Shown piece after piece: positions 37,133 through 46,429 of a stretch of DNA of 64,000 bases. Source of the stretch: Lepas anatifera (taxonomy: Eukaryota; Arthropoda; Thecostraca; Lepadidae); NCBI GenBank assembly GCA_034440635.1, contig JAOTON010000892.1, positions 62,001 to 126,000 of the forward strand. The letters run 5' to 3'. Under the pieces are notes generated by a model. The model was given only the letters and a program-made list of their open reading frames with translations. It was not told the DNA's origin and did not search any database. How positions within the stretch are numbered: position 1 is the stretch's first letter; each line of letters opens with the position of its first letter. The position numbers and the translations under genes are program-made.

Positions 37133-38460
37133 GTTGTTGTTGTTGGCGTCTGTCAGTCCTGAGAATTGATGTCAGAGCTCTGGAATTTTGTAGGGTGATA
37201 GCCCTTCTGCTCCAGACACCCAAACTGAAGCCCCGAGTTGAAATCCAAAATAGTTTTTGAGAAATTTTGGCTCAAACTTTTTCTGTTTTATATTTTTCTA
37301 ATTTTTACTTCTTAAGTTACGAACTTGAAATTGATGTCCTTTTCAATGGATAACAAGGGCCAGCTAGGGGAAAAAATTGAGCTGATCCAACAATATTTAT
37401 TGCGCGAAAACGCGGCATTTCTCACGCGCGCAAAAAACCTGCTAAAAAGTTGATGGCCGACTTGTGCGCTCGAAATGTCAGAAGGCAGGCCTCAGTTAGC
37501 TGAAAGGCAGTTACCTAGGGGTAGCTAGGCAAATTTTGTAGTGCTTAGGCATAGTTTTGAGTGCAAAACGTAAAATTTTGACCTACTTTTTACAGTTCTT
37601 CCGGAAGACTGAATTTTGGTTCATTTCATTTCAACGTTAATATCTCACAATCTAATTGACCGATTTGAGTTTCCATTTCAAATAATGAAAGAACATTGCT
37701 TCCGCCTGATAATATTTGGAGATGGAAATTGTGAATGTGAAATTCTTTGTTTTATAGGCATAAATAGAAATTGAGTCAAAAAACTTTTTATTTGCATCTT
37801 CCTGGCTCCAAGCTCATGTCACTCACAAACTCAGAACTGACATGGCTGAATAGGAAAGTTACTTGCGGTCATTTCGCTCACTTATACTACCCACCTATCT
37901 CTAATGGCTTTCGAGTAATTAGTCCAAAATGTATTACAAGATGCTAAATTTCTCGGACCACCTTTGCTTCTCACCATGGTTTCAAGTCCTTAAAATGGAT
38001 GGAAGTGGAAGAAATTTGGCATGAAGCTAGCTTAAGATCCTAGCTCGACGATACAAGTAATTTCAGCCCAAAAGAATGCTTGGTTCGTCTTCTAGAAGCA
38101 CCTTTATATCGTGCCTTTTCGGGACAAGCACAGCACCCGGCGCCAGCGGCCCGGCATATTCGGCGGAGTTGTACCAGCCAGTGACCTCCTGACGGGTCAC
38201 AGCTGTTCAGCTAGTGGGAGGGTGAGTGGTGTGGCACGGTGGTCTAGTGGTTAGAGGCCCTGGCTCTTGATCAGGTAGGTCCGGTTCGAATCCGGGGGTG
38301 ACCACGTACTCTTTATTGGTTATTTCAAAGAAAAGAATGATAAAACTGACTTGCAGGCGTATGAAGAGATACATTAAGAACGAAATATGGTTTGCTTTCG
38401 GCACATTGTCATGCGGCTCTCCTGCGCCGGTGGGGCGTTAGCCCAGGCCGCAGGCCGAGG
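37133..38460. repeat. Diverged tandem unit C, no satellite
   Basis: Follows the same order of landmarks as the AT-rich part of units A and B: a TTGTTGTTGTTG start, a TTTTTCTAATTTTTACTT segment, a CATGGCTGAATAGGAAAG segment matching CACGGCTGGATAGAACAC, CCACCTATCTCTAATGGCTT, and a closing CTCCTGCGCC with GCCGCAGGCCGAGG. Identity is clearly lower than A to B, and it lacks the MITE and minisatellite. It contains the tRNA-like sequence at 38233-38304. Confidence 0.7.
38233..38304 (+). tRNA. tRNA-like sequence, Lys-CTT-type loop, probably SINE head or pseudogene
   Basis: A-box TGGTCTAGTGG (38240-38250) and a perfect B-box GGTTCGAATCC (38283-38293). The anticodon stem CCTGG/TCAGG closes a 7-base loop CTCTTGA, giving CTT in the anticodon position. 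The T-arm pairs, but the 7-bp acceptor stem does not, so a functional tRNA is doubtful. It may be an old SINE head. Confidence 0.5.
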
Positions 38461-38719
38461 TAGATACTATGTTACGAAATGAAAATAGTACAGGGACAAA
38501 TAACAGTAATTTCAGTTGCTTCGTAGAACTAGTACGCCACCACAGGATACCCCACGCATGTTTATGTATAGTGTTCGTATTATTTGAATTTCGTTCCGTT
38601 TCTTCGTATAAGACTGCTTATGTAGCTGATTTACGAGAGCTTTTCACCTTCAAACATACAAGCTTAATAAAATGTTTTCAGTACAAAGCGATTGAACTAA
38701 GCTCCCACCACGCGCTTAC

Positions 38720-39134
38720 CTTTTCGCACAGGCGAAACGTCAAGCAACGGTAGCACCTTTTCCAGTGTGCAAGAGGCCGCACTTGTTGAGGCATCCAGCT
38801 CCAATTCTTCTGTCATTTGTCCAGTGCTGGTTGAGGCTTCACTGGCCTGATTTGGACTGGATGACGATGCAGAAGAGGAGAGAGTCCACTGCTCTTGCGG
38901 TGGCCTAATCGTGGGTTCACTTTCCTTGAAATATTCTTCATCCTTCTTTCTGATCCACCCCACACAGTTCGAGCACAATGTCGTGCCTTTCGTCACTGTT
39001 CCGCGACATTTGTCAATCACATCGTCACTAACTTCATGAACCAGCGATTTATAAACTGTCTTTTTATGTCTTGAGAAGGGATCTGAGCACACGTCATTGC
39101 GACGATTGTCTTTCTTACCCATGGCTCGTCTCAA
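38720..39134 (-). CDS. First exon of the giant transposon's gene (zinc-finger-like)
   Basis: Starts at an ATG at 39134 (a second Met five codons in) and runs about 138 codons to a strong splice donor, AAAAG followed by GTAAGC at 38719. It encodes a Cys/His cluster (CSDPFSRHKK then, about 27 residues later, KGTTLCSNCVGWIRKK) followed by a Ser/Thr-rich low-complexity stretch. An N-terminal zinc-binding module fits the DNA-binding end of a transposase. The main exon lies about 11 kb downstream at 26005-27580. Phases do not join directly (one leftover base here, one at the acceptor), so an additional small exon or a different acceptor is needed. Linkage of the two exons is inferred from strand, order and shared TIRs. 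Confidence 0.6.
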
Positions 39135-39477
39135 CTCCTACTTACTTCCACGCTCCTCACTGGACAATCGCACGCTGGCCACTGGCAAGCCGTTGTTTGC
39201 TGCGTGAGTTCCCCTGCTTCCCCCTTTACGACTATCTCAGATAACATTGTTCAAAACAGCGCGACAGCCGACCCACTCTCGCAACGCTCCGTTGACGTGA
39301 GGGTGTCCACAATCACCGGACCTGCTGTATGTTTCAAAAGTTTCGCGACTTTTTCCGCATAATCACGGCACTTCGCTAAAGGTGTCCGGTACGACAGACA
39401 CTTGACCTTTATGACCTGATTTGACCTTAAAGATATTGATCTAAGCTCATACAATTTAGCTCAAATAAAAAATTCTA

Positions 39478-40053
39478 CAGCCCTTACAAATTCCGAAACG
39501 CGCATTTTTCTAACCCACTTAATTGGCAAGATCTCAGGGGAGGCATTTCGGGACCCCTTCATTGCGTGTTGACGCCAGACCACCCTCCACTGTGCGTGTT
39601 AAAAACACAAGAAGATATAAAAAACGGATGTTCTAACCTATTTTATTGGAAGGAGGAAAGTTCAATCTTCAATTTGGAACATTCCATTTTGAACAAAAAA
39701 GTGTACCAGAAAATTTTGGGCATGACCTTAGGTCAAGGTCAAATCACATTTTTTTTAGAAGTGACCTAGGGTCAAACGGACTTCAGATTCGAGTTTTGCG
39801 GCTCATTTCAGACAGGAAAATGTATATTTGATGCATAATTCATCAGTTCCTGAGGGTTTTGTGGTCACCTATAAATTGCACTGTAAGCAGACTTTCAAAA
39901 AATGCCTGAGACTATAACTTCTAAAGTTTTACTCCGATCGAGCTAAAAGTCTCAGATTCGGCTTTGGGGCCCATGAGAAACCTATATACTCATTTTAAAG
40001 CAAATCGAAGAGGTGCCGTGTAGGCCTTGGTCGATTGGTGCTGGAATTGCTCC
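39478..40053 (-). repeat. Right terminal inverted repeat of giant transposon
   Basis: Reverse complement of 24488-25067, differing mainly by substitutions and small indels. It lies about 340 bp upstream of the gene's first ATG on the minus strand, so it may also hold the gene's promoter. Confidence 0.92.
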
Positions 40054-40094
40054 TCAACTCATATCGAGGCGACAAAAGTTGTTTCCTTATCCTC

Positions 40095-40982
40095 TCAGAT
40101 CGTCTCAGCACTGGTGTATGTTTTTTGGCACACATTTTCTGTAACAGCACGTGGGACTTCACCCATTACACTACCACTGCGCCTCCGATCTGCGCCCTCT
40201 ACTTTGGTCTCGGCCCGCTGACGTGGTGATCGCAGCGGGCGTTGCTGCTCCGTTACTCGGTCCCGGCTAGGCAGTGGCGGTGCTAGCTCCGTACTCGGCA
40301 CCGGTATCGGCAACTGATCCGCCACCGCACCCGAGCTTGCCGGAGACGAGACTGCATCTGAGGTGGCGTGGTCAGGCGCTGACAACGGCGGCCGCGGAAT
40401 CTCCGGCTGTGCTGGACCGGGCTGTCGGGGTGTGGTATATGTCAGCAGGTGGTCAACATGTGCTCTCCGCTGACGGCCGTCTACGCTCACATCGTAGACT
40501 AGTGGCCCTGCTCTCCCAATAACCGTCGCTCGACACCATTTTTGCGAAGAACCGGGTCTCAGGTCTCGCAACAGAACCCCATCACCGGACTGAAAACTTC
40601 TGCTTACCTCGAAAAACTCATTGCCCCTCATACGCTGTGGAAATGACGGTTTTAGTAGGGTGAGCTTGTTTCTCGGGAGCCGCCCCAGCATCAGCTCCGC
40701 TGGTGCTCTTCCTGTGGATGTACACGGCGTTATTCTATATCTTGCCAAAAACTGTGGTATGATCAGTTTCCGATTATCTTTCCTCTGCTTTTTAAGAAAA
40801 GCCTTCAGTGTTCCCACCATTGACTCACACTGGCCATTTTGAGCCGGAAAATATGTTGGTGTTTTCCGGTGGAAAATTCCCCTCGATTTCAGATACCTCC
40901 GAAACTCCTCTGAAGCAAACGGTGGTCCATTGTCTAAAACCAGTGTGTGAGGGAAACCGTGCGTAGCAAATATTTTTGTCAA
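40095..40982 (-). pseudogene. Gypsy 1 integrase, C-terminal part
   Basis: Continues the integrase core after a frameshift near 40985. It holds the second catalytic Asp in VLDNGPPF and the Glu in NGQCESMVGTLK, then the Ty3/gypsy GPY/F module (RAGPLVYDV). The tail is Pro/Ser-rich, and this frame ends at 40095, 42 bp from the giant transposon insertion. The integrase joins retroelement cDNA into chromosomal DNA; this copy is broken. Confidence 0.85.
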
Positions 40983-40985
40983 AGC

Positions 40986-41574
40986 CTCTATCGTTTTTTG
41001 ACGCAGTCGTGGTAGTCATCTCTTCAACTTCAGGCCATTTTGAGTAAGCATCCACAACGACCAAGTAGGTTTTCCCGTCCAGTGATCGAAAATCTACATG
41101 AATCCTATCCCATGACCCGGCATGGTAAACCCATGGATGAACAGCGTTCGGTTTCGGCATTTGAGCGTTGTTTTGACATTTGACGCTTGCTTTGCTTACT
41201 AGCTCAATGTCTCGGTCCAGATCAGGCCACCACATAAAGCCACGTGCTAACGACTTCATTGTGCAGATGCCCATGTGTCCCACATGTAGTTCTTTCAACA
41301 ACTGAGCTCTGAATTTTGCCGGCACTACGACTTTTTCGCCCACCTGCAAACATCCGTTTGCAACAGTCAAGCTCTCTTTTAGCCTCATAAACGGCTGCAT
41401 CAGAGCATCCTCCGGTTTTCTCGGCCAGAGCCCAGACCCGACCCAGCCCAGGACCGGACCCAACACAGGATCAATGACCGTGGCCGATGCTACCTGTTCC
41501 GCTGTCACCGGAAGCAGGTCGTCCTCCACGGCCGTACAGATGTCCCCGATGGCGTTTCTGATGGCGTTGTACAC
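40986..41574 (-). pseudogene. Gypsy 1 integrase, N-terminal zinc domain and core start
   Basis: Contains the HHCC-type region: HVGHMGICTMKSLARGFMWW keeps the two His, but the CxxC pair reads ASVKCQ, so one zinc-binding Cys is lost. The core begins WDRIHVDFRSLDGKTYLVVV with the first catalytic Asp, then a frameshift near 40985 moves the reading to the next fragment. It is separated from RNase H by an in-frame stop at about 41614. Confidence 0.85.
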
Positions 41575-41613
41575 CTGCCAGTCTGCCTCCAGGTCTTCTG
41601 GTCCCGCTGGCAG

Positions 41614-42000
41614 TCAACTGAGCACGTCCGCCGGGACATTTTGCGTCCCGGAGATGGATTCGATGTCGTAATCGTACATGCTGAGCAGCAGTGCCCAGCG
41701 CTGCAGCCGGGCGGCTGCTACTGAAGTTGTCTCTGCCGTTGGACTGAAAATGCGACACAGCGGGCGGTGGTCACACACAATGGTCATCTTCCGGCCCAAA
41801 ACATATTGTCTGAATCGCTTCGCGCCAAATATGATTGCCAGGCCTTCACTTTCGATTTGGGCATAGTTTTTCTCTGACGACGATAGAGTTCGGGAGGCGT
41901 AGGCTATAGGTGCCTCGGTACCGTCGGGGTACCTATGTACCATGCAGGCCCTCACGCCTGTGGGACTAGCGTCACAGTATAGTTTGATGGGCATGTTCAC
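41614..42000 (-). pseudogene. Gypsy 1 RNase H domain
   Basis: Begins near MPIKLYCDASPTGVRA, with the first catalytic Asp in CDAS, the Glu in IESEGLAI and an Asp in CDHRPL, all typical of gypsy RNase H. It ends NVPADVLS followed by TGA, where family members normally continue, so the stop is probably a mutation. The frame differs from the upstream RT fragment, marking a frameshift near 42090-42100. Confidence 0.88.
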
Positions 42001-42041
42001 ATCATAGTGTGCGAGAGTTTCTGCGTTGGCGAGGAGTGACT

Positions 42042-43652
42042 TTACTTTTTGAAAACTTTCCGAACATTTATCTGTCCAGGCCCAGGGGCTTCCCTTTTGG
42101 TCAGATCATACAGTGGCCTCAAAACATCAGACAGGTTGCTGAGAAACTTGGCATTATACGTCATCATGCCGAGGAACGTCAGCAGTTCTCTCGGGTTCGT
42201 TGGCTTAGGCATGGCCACGATGCTTCTTACCCTTTTATCAGTGGCTCTCACGCCATCCCTGGAGATCTCGTGTCCCAGGTACTGGATGTTATCCTTGAAA
42301 AGCTCACATTTCTCCTTCCGTAGTCGTAGGCCGTAGTCCTGCAGCCGCTGCATGACTGCTTCCAAGTTGCGGTGGTGCTCCTCCCTGGTCTGTCCGGTCA
42401 CTAAAATGTCATCTAGGTAACATACAGTGTTTTCGAGTCCCCTCAGAACGTCGTCCATAGTGCGTTGCCAGATGTTTGGAGAAAGCTTTAATCCAAACGG
42501 AAGTCTAGACGGTCCCATGAGACCGAGAGGTGTATTCAGTGTAAGAAAGGCCCGACTTTCCGCTGAGATTGGGAGGTATTTGTAAGCGTTCGCCAAATCT
42601 AACTTTGAGAAGGACTCGCCATGTGCTAAGGTGCTGTAGATCTCTTCCGCAGTGGGGAGACGATACACCTGCTCCTTTACACACTGATTGACGGATACTT
42701 TGTAGTCCGCACAGATTCTCACGCTACCGCCAGGCTTTCGAATGATAACTAGTGGAGATGCCCACTCACTGCTCTCTACCGGAACCAGCTCACCTTCTTC
42801 GATCTGTCGTCGCAGTTCCTTGTTTACCGGCTCCCGCAGAGCAAACGGAACCGGCCTGCATTTGAAAAATTTAGGTTTCGCCCCCGGCTCTATCTCCACA
42901 TCTGCCGGCATACCCCGGACCTCCCCCAACTCGTCAGCAAACAGTTTGGGGTACTTGTTCTGAAATTCATTCAATGATACCTCAAGAACATGTATCGGTG
43001 TCGATTCCAACTTCCTGGCGCCGTAGAAAATTGTGTTCCAGTCCAGACGAACTTTGAGCATCCAATCTCTACCAAGCAGAGGATAACGACTTTTCACATC
43101 AACAACCAGAATAGTATCATCAAATGCTTGCCCTTGATAATTTACCTGAACTGGCATCTCTCCCACCAACTTGAGCTGGGCTCCATCATACTGGCACAGT
43201 TTTCGGTTTAACTTCTCAATATTTTGATCAGCGAAGTATCTTTCATAAACGTGCTTGGGCATCGTGCTGATCTCGGCACCAGTGTCTAACTCCATTGTGA
43301 TGCAAACTCCATTCATACTGACGTCGGCGAGAAGCTTACCGTGCCTTTCCTTCACGCGCAGAATTTGCATCTCCTCCTCCGACTCGCTGGATCCGCTGTC
43401 CGCTCCAGGCGCGTGCTGGGTGACCACCTGACTGGCCCGTGCGCGGGCGCTAGCTCTGCCCCCTCCGGCTCGCCTCGCAGCGGCACCTGTGCCGGCGCCC
43501 GCGGAGCCTTTCCTGGCGTTGGGAGCACGATCAGTTTCACGTCCCTGAAACCCGCACATGGCCCGTACATGCCCGCGACGATGGCAGATATGGCAGACAG
43601 CTTTTTTGAACCAGCACTGATCTGCGTTGTGATTTCTCCGTCCGCATCGCAC
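42042..43652 (-). pseudogene. Gypsy 1 zinc knuckles, protease and reverse transcriptase
   Basis: The longest intact stretch of the element, 536 codons. Residues 3-33 carry two zinc knuckles (CGRRNHNADQC and CHICHRRGHVRAMC). The aspartic protease is marked by LDTGAE at 122-127 and PLLGRDW at 191-197. Reverse transcriptase follows with FSKLDLANAY (catalytic Asp at 352), RLPFGLKLSP and YLDD at 412-415. Gag-side zinc knuckles fused to pol is common in Ty3/gypsy. The last roughly 15 residues are out of frame because of the frameshift near 42095. Confidence 0.92.
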
Positions 43653-44338
43653 CGAATCCCTTTGGGGCCCTTGCTTTCTGACGTTTTTTGTCTCCTTTCA
43701 GGGCATTTACATAGGCAGAAGCCCCCAGCTTTTCGCTCTCGCTTGCAACTGCCTCAAAAGCCTTAGCGTGTTGTACGGCAGTTTCCAGGGTGAGGCCTTT
43801 CAAGCACAGCAGCTCTTTTTGACAGCGTTTGTCTCCGATACCACAGACCATTTGATCCCTGAGAGCTGTCCCTGACCATTTGATCCCTGATAATCTCCAA
43901 AGTGGGACGTTGCAGATAGCTTCCTCAAATCGGCCAGATAATCAGCTATGCTCTCTCCCTGGTTTTGTACTCGTTGGAAAAACTTGAACCGCTCCGCGAT
44001 CTGGACAATCTGAGGCTTGAAATGTTCTAGCAATTTCGTTGCAATGAGCTCAAACGTAGCACCTCCAAGGACGTGGGATTCAACAGGTCCTTGATTTTTC
44101 CAAACACCTTCTGCTCTACTGATGTCAAAAATACGGCCTTTTTCTTTTGTTCAGCCCTTATATCATTTCCCGTACAATAGAACTGAAAACGTTCTAAATA
44201 GTTCTCAAAACTTTCCTCTTCGTCATTGAATGCCTCTAAAGATCCATTTACCATACTGGGTACTTCCCTTTGGTCCGTAGGTGGTGAGTCCAGTTGTCTT
44301 TGCTGTCCTGCTGGGCTGTGTCCTGGATCCACTTGCAT
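43537..44338 (-). pseudogene. Gypsy 1 gag, frameshifted
   Basis: Gag-type sequence from an ATG at 44338, or more conservatively 44254 (MVNGSLEAFNDEEESFENYL), running through VFLTSVEQKVFGKIKDLL. Reading changes frame near 44030-44060 (continuing HFKPQIVQIAERFKFFQRVQ) and again near 43850 (continuing CLKGLTLETAVQHAKAFEA), then passes into the zinc-knuckle frame near 43650. A 27-bp tandem duplication containing GACCATTTGATCCCTGA (43846 and 43873) lies at one of the breaks. Gag would form the particle shell. Confidence 0.8.
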
Positions 44339-44355
44339 GTGACGCTCGCGTGACG

Positions 44356-44373
44356 TCCGATGCTGGTCGCCAG
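44356..44373 (-). promoter_or_regulatory. Primer-binding site of gypsy 1
   Basis: Immediately inside the right LTR the minus strand reads CTGGCGACCAGCATCGG. TGG next to the LTR end is the usual complement of a tRNA CCA 3' end. I do not assign the primer tRNA. Confidence 0.65.
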
Positions 44374-44545
44374 TGATGTATATTGCTATATGGACACAGC
44401 CCTCACATGCGCTACCCTCACTCGCAGAGGTAAAACCTGGACTCCCAGGGTGACCGGTCACCCAGCGGGGCCGACCGAGGGTCACGTGACCCGCACCAAC
44501 GACACCGCTCCGCCTTCCCCGGCTAGCAAGCCTGGATATGCATCA
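44374..44545 (-). mobile_element. 5' LTR of gypsy element 1
   Basis: 172 bp, TGATGTATAT to ATATGCATCA on the plus strand. It is followed by the TSD AACCT (44546-44550). Six differences from the left LTR give roughly 3.5% divergence since insertion. Confidence 0.92.
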
Positions 44546-44612
44546 AACCTAATCGTGATTTTTCTCATCAACGAGGTAACTTTTTCAGGCTACTTTTTAA
44601 TCCTCGCCTGGT

Positions 44613-45555
44613 GGGGAGTGTTTGAACATCCCCTTGGGTTTTTCCGGCGGCACGGAAAAACGGTGGCGCTAAGCGCTGCCATACTTAGCACATCTTATCC
44701 CTGATCAATTCCGCAACTCTCTACAAAATTTTAAGGTTACGTCATTTGAGGTCAGGTCACCAGTACAGATTAAGTGACCTTACCTCCAAAAATGTTTTAG
44801 GTGGCATAAGTCAGAAAAGGATGAATCTATCAAATTGAAACTTATACCACACATTGGGCCCAGTGAGTACTACAACATGTATCACGGGATTTCTCATATC
44901 GATGACCTAAGGTCAGGTACGTATCATGACCTCTCCGTTAGAAATGCATGGGAAAAATAGGAATTGGGCTGTATTTGTGTAGAGAAAGCTGAGAATACCT
45001 TCATATTCTCCAAATCGGAGTATCCTGGGCTCCTTTCTATGTTCATGCTGCAATTTTTGACCTGTGATCTCTGGAGTGGTCATTTGGACTATTTTAGCAG
45101 ATTTTCAGACTTGGGCCTAGATCTTTGCCAGAAATGAAGATAAAGCTTTTGTTTTGATACCATTACGTGTAGATTGTTATTACGAACCGATTGATGTGCA
45201 TATTGACTATGCCAGATCAGATGTAACCTTGACCTGGCCTCAGGTCAGGTCATTTGTGTTTGCCCTAGCATAGTTATATTATACATCATGTGGTTTGCGG
45301 TAGCGAGAGGAAGCGAATGGTGCCTACAAAATTATTCTAACTCAACTCTGTCAGACGCTAGATCCCGAAAACTGTACTCCAACATGCAATCTTCTTTTAC
45401 CTGCCATGACCTCAATATTGACCTGAGGCAAAAAAGTGACTGGTATAGTTTCTTCATGAATTTATATGAGCTATCCACCAGCGTTCGTGTTTTTGTGGGG
45501 GCTTTCCTGTATAGGAGCCAAATTCGAGGGGGGAGTGTTTAAACACCCCCCTCCT
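44613..45555 (+). mobile_element. Family Z element, copy 2 (palindrome-capped)
   Basis: Left cap GGGGAGTGTTTGAACATCCCC (44613-44633) and right cap around GTGTTTAAACAC inside G and C runs (45526-45555). The body follows the order of Z1 at 14051-14839, with a matching ATATCGATGACCTAAGGTCA block and many AGGTCA half-sites. Followed by AAGGTGAAGGTGGCTCGGAG, similar to the sequence after Z1. Non-coding. Confidence 0.65.
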
Positions 45556-46233
45556 CCAAGGTGAAGGTGGCTCGGAGACCCACCGGGCATACAAGAAACC
45601 TGAACGGCTACGAAGGAAAGCAGTTCACATTAAATCCAACGCTCTCCAGATAATACGTTAGGCTGGTGATCTCAACATGCAGATGTTCCCCCAGAAGCGA
45701 ATCCAGTGTAGGAGACCCTCGTAGATAACGAGTCCTCTCTTTCTCAAAGTCCCGAGATTTCACCAGGCCACGTTTCTTGATAAGTCTATCGCCAGAACGT
45801 GGGTGAATTAAAAGAAAAAAGAGCAAGGAAAATATATCAACGTTGGAATCAAGCAGCGCTTGAAGTTACGCGGTATACACAATCTGGGAAGATCATTAAT
45901 AAATTTAAGCTGTAGAGCGTGCCGTATATCCTTGATTCAATATCTCGTTAGTCCCAAAACATTCTTTTGTAGAGCAGTGCACGTTTTCACGCCGGAATTC
46001 CGTCAGAATTTCTCTTCACTACACGTCCAGTCTGGACACCACTCAACGGAGAGCAGAAAACCTCGGAAAGGGGCTGCTTTCCTCTCGCGGTACGCTTACT
46101 ATTCGAAACTGCATGGCTTTGGTTAAACAAAATTTGAATTCGGTCGTATACGCTACGGGATGTATATTACATTTTAAATCTCGTGAGGGGCTGTTTTGCC
46201 TTGAATTTGAAATTAATCCGTAGTATTTTCATA
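45556..46233. other. Intergenic stretch, no gene recognised
   Basis: Short open frames on both strands have no family resemblance. No repeat seen elsewhere in the window was identified. Confidence 0.4.
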
Positions 46234-46429
46234 AAGAGTAACATTTTGATAAGTTTTGAAGTGCCGCGGCGAGGAGCATGATGATGAGTTGTTAAGATGT
46301 TCCCTGGCCTCTCCCCTCGAATCCGGAAATGTAAAAAACACTGAGGATTGTATACAATCTTCAATGTTTTTTACATTTCCGGATTCGAGGGGAGAGGCCA
46401 GGGAACATCTTAACAAGAGTAACATTTTG
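46234..46429. repeat. Snap-back palindrome with flanking direct repeats
   Basis: 46289-46416 is a 128-bp palindrome centred near 46352. The arms begin TTGTTAAGATGTTCCCTGGC and pair at 62 of 64 positions with essentially no loop. The 15-bp sequence AAGAGTAACATTTTG occurs just outside at 46234-46248 and, overlapping the right arm by two bases, at 46415-46429, resembling a target duplication. Confidence 0.85.

Larger units (their letters stand above)
24488..40053 (-). mobile_element. Giant long-TIR DNA transposon, 15.6 kb
   Basis: The ends are inverted copies about 580 bp long, with outermost plus-strand sequence GGGCAATTCCAGCACC at the left and GGTGCTGGAATTGCTCC at the right. Flanks CGACCTCA and TCAACTCA agree at 5 of 8 positions, so the TSD is uncertain. 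Inside are a minus-strand gene with a zinc-finger-like exon (38720-39134) and a transposase-like exon (26005-27580), plus tandem units at 28257-38460 that fill the apparent intron. It interrupts a gypsy element, which proves it arrived as an insertion. I cannot assign a named superfamily. Confidence 0.82.
24217..44545 (-). mobile_element. Ty3/gypsy LTR retrotransposon 1, split by a nested 15.6-kb transposon
   Basis: Two direct 172-bp LTRs bound the element, with a perfect 5-bp duplication AACCT outside them. Minus-strand order from the right is LTR, primer-binding site, gag, protease, reverse transcriptase, RNase H, integrase: the Ty3/gypsy order. After the integrase the element is interrupted by 24488-40053; about 100 bp of its own tail (24389-24487) and the left LTR follow. 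Without the insertion it would be roughly 4.8 kb. Short LTRs and the integrase resemble the Mag-like group, by memory of the family. Several frameshifts and a stop make it non-functional as sequenced. Confidence 0.9.

Noticed and set aside
38233..38304. Functional tRNA-Lys gene
   Set aside because: A and B boxes and anticodon arm are good, but the acceptor stem does not pair.
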